Assembly: GCA_025450095.1 (NCBI GenBank)
Contig: JANWID010000291.1
Coordinates: 1 to 13,274 of the forward strand
Direction: 5' to 3'
Length of the DNA stretch: 13,274 nucleotides
From: Bacteroidia bacterium
GTDB lineage: Bacteria > Bacteroidota > Bacteroidia > AKYH767-A > OLB10
A program made the translations under genes and the position numbers. This document shows positions 1 to 5,567 of this stretch, piece after piece. The notes beneath the pieces were generated by a model. That model made no database searches. It was not told the DNA's origin and was given only the letters and a program-made list of their open reading frames with translations. Each line of letters opens with the position of its first letter. The first letter of the stretch is position 1.

Positions 1-198
1 AAAAATGTGATGCTATACGATTCTAAAAATTGTTTTGTAAGTATGCCACGTGAAAAACTGGTAATTCTCCAGGGTTTGAACGATTACATAGTTGTGGAAT
101 CGGATAATGTGCTTCTTGTTTGCAGGAAGCAGGATGAACAGCAGATCCGCCAGTTTGTCAACGATGTGAAGTTGAACAAGGGTGAGAAATTTGTTTAA
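1..198 (+). CDS. mannose-1-phosphate guanylyltransferase, C-terminal end (partial)
   Basis: The reading frame is open from the first base and ends with TAA at 196-198, so only the last 65 residues are visible. They include EKLVILQGLNDYIVVES and a following LLVCRKQDEQQIRQFVND segment, which resemble the C-terminal beta-helix region of bacterial mannose-1-phosphate guanylyltransferases (GDP-mannose pyrophosphorylases); this is recognition from family knowledge. The enzyme makes GDP-mannose from mannose-1-phosphate and GTP in the cytoplasm. The catalytic nucleotidyltransferase part lies outside the window. GDP-mannose is also the donor for the mannosyltransferase encoded at 3502-4269. A sugar nucleotidyltransferase of neighbouring specificity cannot be excluded from the tail alone. 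Confidence 0.78.
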   Translation, partial: KNVMLYDSKNCFVSMPREKLVILQGLNDYIVVESDNVLLVCRKQDEQQIRQFVNDVKLNKGEKFV

Positions 199-235
199 AC
201 AGGAGAATTAATTTTCACCGGAATTACTCCTGTTT
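197..235. terminator. bidirectional hairpin terminator between convergent genes
   Basis: AAACAGGAG at 197-205 pairs perfectly with CTCCTGTTT at 227-235. AATT (206-209) and AATT (222-225) can extend the stem past a one-base bulge, leaving a loop of about 12 nt. T-rich sequence follows on both strands (TTTT at 233-236 on plus; TTT just left of the stem on minus). The hairpin begins in the TAA of the guanylyltransferase gene and covers the last codons of the M48 protease gene, so it may stop transcription from both sides. This is a structural prediction only. Confidence 0.6.
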
Positions 236-1002
236 TCCCAATACGTATATGTTAAAGCGTTATAGTGCGACTTTTGCTTTTTTATTTCCTTCAGAATAGT
301 AGCCGCACGATCGGAGGAACCCGGATGTGTACTGATGATCAGCATTTCTTCCGCCGCATCTTCAGATTCCTGTGAAAGACGAAAGAGAAAATCGGATAAT
401 CCTGCCGGATTGATGTGTGCATTCGATAAAAGCTTCACCGCATAAAGATCGGCCTCGGTTTCCTGGTCACGGTCAAAGGCACGTGATGATATAGTCTGTA
501 AGACTTCTCCAATGATCTCAAAACTGCTGTTTCCACCTGCAATAGCAAACAACATAGCGATTCCGACCTCCTTCACCAGCTTTTTCATGACATGGTCGTT
601 CTCAATGTGTGCGATTTCATGTGCCATGACACCAGCCAGCTCTTCAGGTGTTTTGCAATAATTCACCAGGCCGGTAAGAACAATCAGCTGATCACCCGGC
701 ATTGCAAACGCGTTCACTTCTTTATCTTTAAAAACCCGGACTTTGATTTTATTTTTATCGATTTTGTTTGAAGAACAAATTTTATCAAGCAGATCCCTGG
801 CAATTTCATTCAGTGAATCACGTTTCAATTCATCTTTCGTCAGACGAAGGTTATCCAGCAATAACTCTCCCAGCTTTTTTTCCTGCTCTTCCGATAATTT
901 ATCCAGGTCCATCCTGGAGGTATAATCGATTCTTGAAAAAAGAAACCAGGTTGCCATGAAAACGGAAACCATGAATACAAACTGTAAAAATGCTTTCGTC
1001 AT
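208..1002 (-). CDS. M48 family zinc metalloprotease, membrane-anchored
   Basis: The protein has 264 residues when started at the ATG at 1002. That start forms an ATGA overlap with the stop of the upstream gene, and removes a 13-residue extension that would run back into that gene. Residues 4-24 form one hydrophobic anchor. The zinc site is HEIAH (His128, Glu129, His132), and the third ligand lies in the ETEAD motif (Glu181, with Asp185), giving the complete M48 signature. M48 enzymes (HtpX, BepA, LoiP, Oma1 types) degrade misfolded or damaged membrane and envelope proteins. The single N-terminal anchor suggests an active domain on the periplasmic face, but topology is inferred. It is the last gene of a four-gene minus-strand operon with three small membrane proteins. 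No key residue is missing. Confidence 0.88.
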   Translation of the reverse strand: MTKAFLQFVFMVSVFMATWFLFSRIDYTSRMDLDKLSEEQEKKLGELLLDNLRLTKDELKRDSLNEIARDLLDKICSSNKIDKNKIKVRVFKDKEVNAFAMPGDQLIVLTGLVNYCKTPEELAGVMAHEIAHIENDHVMKKLVKEVGIAMLFAIAGGNSSFEIIGEVLQTISSRAFDRDQETEADLYAVKLLSNAHINPAGLSDFLFRLSQESEDAAEEMLIISTHPGSSDRAATILKEIKKQKSHYNALTYTYWENRSNSGEN

Positions 1003-1448
1003 TTTGTGCAGATCAGTTCGGTTACAGTACTGAAAAACCACAATCGCACATGCCGGCCTTTGCGAACCCGTCCGGCTGCATATATGGTCGCAATAATTTC
1101 AGAAATATTAAACAGCACAACGGTTATGATATACCCGATATAAAGATTTGATATTTCCAATTCGGTAAATGCAATCCGGATTGACCACGACAAGCCGATG
1201 CTGTTCATCACCAAAACAGTTACCTGCGACAACAACGCCTGGGTGCAGTGCCATCTCACAAAATAACTAGCCTTGCGGTTGCCGAGATAAAAAATAAAAG
1301 TCGCAACCAGGTTTATTATTGGGAGTGGCATTCCAACCATAATAGCAAGCAATGACATGAGGTAACTGTTGCTGGCCCTTTCACTTTCATGATCATCGGG
1401 TGTGAAGCCGCCATTATCCGGATGTATATATTGCACCTGCGACATCAT
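999..1448 (-). CDS. DUF4870/Tic20-like small membrane protein
   Basis: The protein has 149 residues from the ATG at 1448, which overlaps the TGA of the preceding gene as ATGA. The frame remains open upstream into that gene, but the upstream part has no membrane or family character. After a hydrophilic N-terminus of about 35 residues come several hydrophobic segments, with the landmarks NSYLMSLLA, YLGNRKASYFVRWHCTQALLSQ and IIATIYAAGRVRKG. The 'RWHCTQALL' stretch next to membrane helices resembles the conserved HxxQAL region of DUF4870/Tic20-like proteins. Molecular function is unknown. Its TGA at 999-1001 overlaps the start codon of the M48 protease gene, so the two are probably translationally coupled. 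Confidence 0.75.
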   Translation of the reverse strand: MMSQVQYIHPDNGGFTPDDHESERASNSYLMSLLAIMVGMPLPIINLVATFIFYLGNRKASYFVRWHCTQALLSQVTVLVMNSIGLSWSIRIAFTELEISNLYIGYIITVVLFNISEIIATIYAAGRVRKGRHVRLWFFSTVTELICTK

Positions 1449-1846
1449 TGCTGTATAATCAGGTATGCCCAATTCAGTGCTACAAGGATAACCAGTAAAC
1501 CGGCAAGTAAACTGTTGCGCTGTAAAACGGATTCCATCCTGCGATAGCAAATGATAAAATATTGCTTTCTGAACGCAATGTCTGTAATGATCAACAGCGG
1601 TACTATGGCAAGCATAATAGTTGCCGGGAACCCCAGGATGTTATCATAAATTGCATCTGAAAAACGAAGCTGTACGATATCCATCATACTGTGCGTGATT
1701 CCACATGATGGACACGGAATACCGGTAACAAGCCGGAAAAGGCAACCCGGTAAATCTGAAGCCGGATTACTGATATTCCATCCCAGCCAGGTTATAGATG
1801 CAACTGACAATGTGCCAAAGAGTCGGTATAAGTTCCGGCTACGCAT
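1445..1846 (-). CDS. DUF2752 domain membrane protein
   Basis: The protein has 133 residues. The diagnostic stretch is CLFRLVTGIPCPSCGITHS (Cys35, Cys45 and Cys48), followed by a polar segment ending DAIYDNILGFP, which matches the DUF2752 pattern of a CPxCG motif and a downstream 'A...NxLG' element. Three hydrophobic segments lie near residues 10-24, 72-90 and 113-131. The cysteines could bind metal or be redox active, but no biochemical function is known to me. The ATG at 1846 lies 6 nt after the TGA of the TM2 gene; no good Shine-Dalgarno site is visible, as is common in Bacteroidota. Its stop overlaps the start of the DUF4870-like gene. Confidence 0.8.
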   Translation of the reverse strand: MRSRNLYRLFGTLSVASITWLGWNISNPASDLPGCLFRLVTGIPCPSCGITHSMMDIVQLRFSDAIYDNILGFPATIMLAIVPLLIITDIAFRKQYFIICYRRMESVLQRNSLLAGLLVILVALNWAYLIIQQ

Positions 1847-1852
1847 CAGGAA

Positions 1853-2191
1853 TCAAATAAAAAGCATATTCAGTTTTTGCAGGTTGATTTCGCGGGTACG
1901 TCCCTGTATCATGAACCAATCTACAATTGCCCAAATGCCAAGTCCGCCACAGGTCAGCAGTTTGCCGATTCCCAAGCCAGTATCACCGATCAGGAAACGA
2001 TCGATACCAAGATTACCCGCAAGAACCGATACAATTAAAATGGTGGTAGGATCTTTTAAATTCAATGTTTGCAGTGAAACAAATTTTGAGTCATCGGCTT
2101 TCAGCAGGCTTTCCCGGATCATGGGAATAGTAGCGCCTTCAAAAAATTTTCCGTTAGTCATTAAATACATGTCAACTTTTTGAACATCCAT
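1853..2191 (-). CDS. TM2 domain-containing protein
   Basis: The protein has 112 residues. A hydrophilic N-terminal region (MDVQKVDMYLMTNGKFFEG onward) precedes two transmembrane helices joined by a short loop with the TM2 signature: GNLGIDRFLIGDTGLGIGKL, then LTCGGLGIWAIVDWFMI. The DRF motif between the helices is characteristic of TM2. The N-terminal sequence from this ATG matches my memory of Bacteroidota TM2 proteins, which supports the start. The biological role of this bacterial family is not established. It is the first gene of the operon TM2 - DUF2752 - DUF4870-like - M48 protease. No consensus promoter was found upstream; the nearest candidate on minus is TATTTTG at 2264-2258, one base shorter than TAnnTTTG. 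Confidence 0.88.
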   Translation of the reverse strand: MDVQKVDMYLMTNGKFFEGATIPMIRESLLKADDSKFVSLQTLNLKDPTTILIVSVLAGNLGIDRFLIGDTGLGIGKLLTCGGLGIWAIVDWFMIQGRTREINLQKLNMLFI

Positions 2192-2371
2192 AAGAGTTTT
2201 TTTAGTAGTGAATAATTATTTGTTGGTTTTTGTAGTTATCTGAATTTAAACTTTTTTCAAAATATCGGACAGCATTAAGCTTTCGCGATAAATGTAGAAA
2301 AAGGATATGAATTAAAAAATTTGATTGTAAAATATTTTAGATCAATAAGTTAAATCGTACAATGAAATTTG

Positions 2372-2379
2372 TATCTTTG
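2372..2379 (+). promoter_or_regulatory. Bacteroidota -7 promoter box (TATCTTTG) for the DHS-like gene
   Basis: TATCTTTG matches the TAnnTTTG -7 consensus of the Bacteroidota housekeeping sigma factor. It ends 28 nt before the ATG at 2408, predicting a leader of roughly 20-25 nt. The matching -33 TTG element is not clear; the best candidate is an AGTTAAAT stretch near 2348-2355. Confidence 0.6.
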
Positions 2380-2407
2380 CCCGTTAACAAAAAAGTTTTT
2401 ACCGGGA

Positions 2408-3382
2408 ATGAACAGAGGACCAATTTCGAAATTTATTGAACATAATTACCGGCATTTTAACGCAGCTGCGTTAATGGATGCGGCTAAAGGATATGAGAAG
2501 CACCTGGAAGAAGGTGGTAAGATGATGATCACACTCGCGGGAGCGATGAGCACTGCGGAACTAGGAATTTCGCTGGCTGAAATCATCCGCCAGGGAAAAG
2601 TTGATATTATTTCATGCACCGGCGCCAACCTGGAAGAAGATATCATGAACCTGGTTGCTCATTCACATTACAAACGGGTTCCGAATTACCGCGACCTGAG
2701 TCCCCAGGAAGAATGGGATCTTCTTGAAAATGGATTTAACAGGGTAACCGACACATGCATTCCGGAAGAAGAAGCATTCCGCAGAATTCAGAAACACATT
2801 TATAAAATCTGGAAGGATGCTGAGACAAAAGGAGAAAGATATTTTCCCCACGAATTCATGTATAAGCTTTTGCTATCGGGAGCAATGAAGGAGCATTATG
2901 AAATTGATCCCAAAAATTCCTGGATGATGGCAGCCGCCGAAAAAAATCTTCCGATCATTGTACCCGGTTGGGAAGACAGCACGATGGGAAATATTTTCGC
3001 TTCCTATTGCATCAAAGGAGAACTGAATCCTTCCACAATGAAATCAGGAATTGAATACATGACCTGGCTTTCGAAATGGTATATTGATAATTCAGGTGGA
3101 AAAGGTGTAGGCTTCTTCCAGATCGGTGGAGGAATTGCCGGCGATTTTCCAATCTGTGTAGTTCCGATGCTTTACCAGGATCTTGAAATGCACAACATTC
3201 CTTTCTGGACATACTTCTGCCAGATCTCCGATTCCACGACTAGCTATGGTTCCTATTCCGGCGCAGTACCCAATGAAAAAATAACCTGGGGCAAGCTCGA
3301 TATTAAAACACCGAAATATATTATTGAATCCGATGCAACTATTGTAGCACCTTTGGTGTTTGCGTGGTTGTTGAAACAGTAG
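2408..3382 (+). CDS. deoxyhypusine synthase-like protein
   Basis: The protein has 324 residues from the ATG at 2408 (MNRGPISKFIEHNYRHFNAAAL). A longer TTG-started version would begin upstream of the predicted transcription start, so it was rejected. The fold signatures of the deoxyhypusine synthase family are present: LAGAMSTAELG, the NAD-binding-type SCTGANLEEDIMN, the QIGGGIAGDFP glycine-rich segment, and ITWGK near the C-terminus, whose Lys296 aligns with the catalytic lysine (Lys329) of human DHS. Bacteria have no eIF5A, so the true reaction is unlikely to be classical deoxyhypusine formation; spermidine- and NAD-dependent aminobutyl transfer to another amine, such as homospermidine formation, is a reasonable alternative. 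Compared with human DHS from memory, His288 and Asn292 appear replaced by Asp and Cys. The gene ends with TAG and is followed by tandem repeats. Confidence 0.88.
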   Translation: MNRGPISKFIEHNYRHFNAAALMDAAKGYEKHLEEGGKMMITLAGAMSTAELGISLAEIIRQGKVDIISCTGANLEEDIMNLVAHSHYKRVPNYRDLSPQEEWDLLENGFNRVTDTCIPEEEAFRRIQKHIYKIWKDAETKGERYFPHEFMYKLLLSGAMKEHYEIDPKNSWMMAAAEKNLPIIVPGWEDSTMGNIFASYCIKGELNPSTMKSGIEYMTWLSKWYIDNSGGKGVGFFQIGGGIAGDFPICVVPMLYQDLEMHNIPFWTYFCQISDSTTSYGSYSGAVPNEKITWGKLDIKTPKYIIESDATIVAPLVFAWLLKQ

Positions 3383-3501
3383 GCAGCCAGCGGTCGGCAG
3401 TCGGCAGCCCATATTTACCAATAACAAATAACAAGTACCTTTTAACCATTCTTTATTCATCATTCATCATTTATCATTCATCATTTATTTAACATTTTTT
3501 T
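3383..3501 (+). repeat. short tandem repeats between DHS-like and glycosyltransferase genes
   Basis: Just after the DHS-like stop codon there is a GC-rich segment with two adjacent copies of GTCGGCA (3393-3406) and flanking GGCAGCC copies. After an A-rich spacer comes an AT-rich array in which a 14-bp unit, ATCATTCATCATTT, occurs twice without change (3459-3472 and 3473-3486), equivalent to four heptads ATCATT(C/T). Such low-complexity direct repeats are typical intergenic material in many Bacteroidota genomes (recollection). No coding capacity or promoter consensus was recognised, although the promoter of the following gene should lie here. Confidence 0.75.
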
Positions 3502-4269
3502 GTGTCCGATTCCCTGGTCATAATCCCGACGTATAACGAATGTGAAAACATAGAGGCCATAACCAGAGCAGTGTTTTCGCAGCCTCATGGGTTTCATATA
3601 TTGGTGGTGGATGATAATTCCTTAGACGGAACATCTGATATTGTAAAGAAGCTCATGCCGGAATTTTCAGGAAGACTTTTCCTGGAACAGCGTGCCGGGA
3701 AACTCGGACTTGGTACAGCGTATATCCACGGATTCAAATGGGCCCTTGCAAAGAGTTAGGGCTACATTTATGAAATGGATGCCGACTTTTCGCATAACCC
3801 TGTCGACCTGGTCCGGCTTCATGATGCCTGCGCTAAAGAAGGCGCCGATCTTGCCATCGGTTCGCGTTACATCAACGGTGTTAACGTAGTCAACTGGCCC
3901 ATCGGAAGAGTGATCATGTCGTATTTTGCATCAGCTTATGTGCGGTTGATCACCCGCATGCCCATCCGGGATGCCACTGCCGGATTCAAATGTTATAAAA
4001 GAATCGTGCTGCAGTCCATCGATCTCGATACGATACGTTTTATGGGTTATGCTTTCCAGATTGAAATGAAATTTACCACCTGGAAGCTTCGCTTCAAAAT
4101 CGTGGAGGTTCCCATCGTATTCACTGACCGCACAAAAGGACAATCAAAGATGAACACGCATATTTTCCGCGAAGCTTTTTTCGGCGTTATCCAGATGAAA
4201 GTGGGGAGTTGGTTTCGGAAGTATGAACGGAAAAAATGCGAACCCTCGCACACGATAAGCAATACCTAG
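3502..4269 (+). pseudogene. polyprenol-phosphate-mannose synthase-like GT2 glycosyltransferase, interrupted by an in-frame amber codon
   Basis: One reading frame runs from GTG at 3502 to TAG at 4267-4269 and would encode about 255 residues, broken only by TAG at 3757-3759 (codon 86). Before the break: LVIIPTYNECENIE, then VVDDNSLDGT, the GT2 nucleotide-sugar motifs. After it: YIYEMDADFSHNP with the DxD metal site (Asp93, Asp95), GSRYINGVNVVNWPIGR, and DATAGFKCYKR, the standard features of Dpm1-type polyprenol-phosphate mannosyltransferases. These transfer mannose from GDP-mannose to a lipid phosphate at the inner membrane. Relatives have a tyrosine or similar residue near codon 86, so TAC/TAT to TAG is the simplest change. 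The 85-residue product would lack the DxD motif; an internal ATG at 3775 would give 164 residues without the N-terminal Rossmann half. It is either a recent pseudogene, a sequencing error or a suppressed stop. The start is GTG because TAA lies in frame at 3490-3492. Confidence 0.85.
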
Positions 4270-4287
4270 AAAAATCCGGATTAAGAG

Positions 4288-5373
4288 TTACTTCTGTTTC
4301 GTTGTTGCAGTTCCATTAATTTTTTTCAACACCACAATATAAACCGGAAAGTGATCGCTGTACCCGCTCATGTAATTATCAAAATCGTATGTGCGCAGGG
4401 GGTAGCCTTTATAGCGTCCTGATTTCTGCAAAAGAAAAGGCTTATTAAATATTACCGCTTTCTGGTAAAAAAATCCATCCTGGTCTTTTTTCAGGAATGG
4501 TTGTGAAATGATCACCTGGTCGAACAGGTTCCAGGCATCATTGTACGCCAATGTTCCGATACCTTTTTTGTAATAGTCGGTCCAGGGATTATACAGCTGT
4601 CCTTTTTTAAGTTTGCCAGTTTCATTTGAAGCATTCAGTACATTCACAACACTGGGGCTTAGCGGATCATCGTTTAAATCACCCATCAAAATTATTTTGG
4701 AGTTGGGAGACGCTTTTTGAATGCTGTCAATTTTAGTCCTGGCAACTCCGGCTGCCAATGCGCGTCCTGGTGCAGATGCTTCTTCACCGCCTCTGCGTGA
4801 AGGCCAGTGATTGACAAAAAGATGTAGCGGTTCGCCGTTGAATAGTCCGTACACCCAGAGCACATCGCGTGTAGGACGTGAAGAACCATCGGGATCTTTC
4901 AGTGGAACATTTAAGGGTGCACTTTCCAGAACCTTAAAATATTTAGGGTTGTAAAGAAGTCCCACATCAATACCACGGGCGTCGGGCGAATTGTAATGAA
5001 CAATATTATAGTGACGGTCTTTTAGCAAAGGTTGCGAAGTCAGGTCTTCCAGTACCTTGCGGTTTTCCACTTCCGCAACGCCGATGATGGCAAGTCCATC
5101 GGGAGTTTCCGGTATTCCCAGCTGTGAAATAACTTCGGACAGGTTTCCCAGCTTATCCTTGTACACTGTTTCATTGTACAGTTTTTTGCCTGTGGGCAGA
5201 AACTCCGAATCGTCAATCAACGGATCGTCTTCTGTATCAAAAAGATTTTCCAGGTTGTAAAATCCGATGCAGCTGATTTTATATTGCTGTTCGGAATTTT
5301 TTTGCGCCTGTACGGAATATGCACAGGTGAGCCAGGTTAAAATAAAAAAAGAAACGATTCGCTTAAACGTCAT
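4288..5373 (-). CDS. secreted endonuclease/exonuclease/phosphatase-family protein
   Basis: The protein has 361 residues. Residues 1-23 form a Sec signal peptide (MTFKRIVSFFILTWLTCAYS followed by VQA-QK). The mature part has all the landmarks of the DNase-I-like fold: FYNLENLFD (Asn40), VAEVEN (Glu101), LFVNHWPSRRGG (His189), LMGDLNDDP (Asp232, Asn234) and GYSDHFPV (Asp340, His341). The catalytic set for metal-dependent phosphodiester hydrolysis is therefore complete. Members cleave DNA, RNA, phospholipid headgroups or inositol phosphates; substrate cannot be read from the motifs, but the neighbouring receptor, OB-fold and PLD-like genes favour extracellular nucleic acid. No lipobox cysteine or T9SS domain is seen, so a periplasmic or otherwise exported protein is likely. 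It is transcribed divergently from the receptor gene and ends 18 nt from the converging glycosyltransferase gene. Confidence 0.88.
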   Translation of the reverse strand: MTFKRIVSFFILTWLTCAYSVQAQKNSEQQYKISCIGFYNLENLFDTEDDPLIDDSEFLPTGKKLYNETVYKDKLGNLSEVISQLGIPETPDGLAIIGVAEVENRKVLEDLTSQPLLKDRHYNIVHYNSPDARGIDVGLLYNPKYFKVLESAPLNVPLKDPDGSSRPTRDVLWVYGLFNGEPLHLFVNHWPSRRGGEEASAPGRALAAGVARTKIDSIQKASPNSKIILMGDLNDDPLSPSVVNVLNASNETGKLKKGQLYNPWTDYYKKGIGTLAYNDAWNLFDQVIISQPFLKKDQDGFFYQKAVIFNKPFLLQKSGRYKGYPLRTYDFDNYMSGYSDHFPVYIVVLKKINGTATTKQK

Positions 5374-5389
5374 TGTTTCATGAATTTAA

Positions 5390-5410
5390 TTCCGGTTAAC
5401 GGAACCGGAA
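5390..5410 (-). promoter_or_regulatory. inverted repeat in the nuclease-gene leader (TTCCGGTT / AACCGGAA)
   Basis: TTCCGGTT (5390-5397) and AACCGGAA (5403-5410) form a perfect 8-bp inverted repeat with a 5-nt spacer. It lies between the predicted -7 box (5422-5415 on minus) and the ATG at 5373, so it would be either an RNA hairpin at the start of the leader or a dimeric operator. Related inverted repeats occur in the leaders of the TonB-receptor and PLD genes. Confidence 0.5.
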
Positions 5411-5414
5411 CTCA

Positions 5415-5422
5415 CAAAAATA
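5415..5422 (-). promoter_or_regulatory. -7 promoter box (TATTTTTG) for the nuclease gene
   Basis: On the minus strand, 5422-5415 reads TATTTTTG, matching TAnnTTTG. The predicted leader is about 35-40 nt. No clear -33 TTG at the expected distance was found, so the call rests on the -7 box and its placement. Confidence 0.45.
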
Positions 5423-5517
5423 AACAATCAGGATGTCGGGATACCGTCTTCATATTAATTTAATGCCTTTTTCACATTATGGTGATAATCAACTTTCTCC
5501 GGTTAATTGTATTTTTT

Positions 5518-5525
5518 TATCTTTG
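5518..5525 (+). promoter_or_regulatory. -7 promoter box (TATCTTTG) for the TonB-receptor gene
   Basis: TATCTTTG matches the TAnnTTTG consensus exactly and lies 42 nt before the ATG at 5568. An ACTTTC stretch at 5492-5497 is a weak -33 candidate at suitable spacing. The box probably drives the whole receptor - lipoprotein - PLD run. Confidence 0.6.
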
Positions 5526-5530
5526 GCATT

Positions 5531-5554
5531 CCGGTTTACCTGCACCTGAACCGG
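5531..5554 (+). promoter_or_regulatory. leader hairpin or operator upstream of the TonB-receptor gene
   Basis: CCGGTTTA (5531-5538) can pair with TGAACCGG (5547-5554) through eight base pairs, one of them G-U, around an 8-nt loop. It starts about 5 nt after the -7 box and 14 nt separate it from the ATG. The right arm also sits in a perfect DNA palindrome AACCGGTT (5549-5556). Further CCGGTTAA copies lie at 5392-5399, 5499-5506 and 5551-5558. Function is inferred from position only. Confidence 0.45.
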
Positions 5555-5567
5555 TTAATCTCATCTT

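Noticed and set aside
999..1550. Longer 183-residue version of the DUF4870-like protein
   Set aside because: The extra 34 residues lie wholly inside the DUF2752 coding sequence and show no family features, while the ATG at 1448 makes the same ATGA overlap seen at the next gene junction.
2380..2406. Possible leader hairpin before the DHS-like ATG (CCCG...CGGG with A-run against T-run)
   Set aside because: The outer arm would largely precede the predicted transcription start and the inner pairs are only A-T with bulges, so the structure is too weak to annotate.
3757..3759. TAG read as sense because of a recoded genetic code (for example an alternative amber code)
   Set aside because: TAG terminates the DHS-like gene (3380-3382) and the same glycosyltransferase frame (4267-4269) at normal family lengths, and the other genes with a visible end use TAA, TGA or TAG in the ordinary way.
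4273..4282. Palindrome AATCCGGATT between the convergent glycosyltransferase and nuclease genes as a terminator
   Set aside because: It has no loop, and a five-base half-stem cannot form a stable hairpin; it is probably just a short palindrome.
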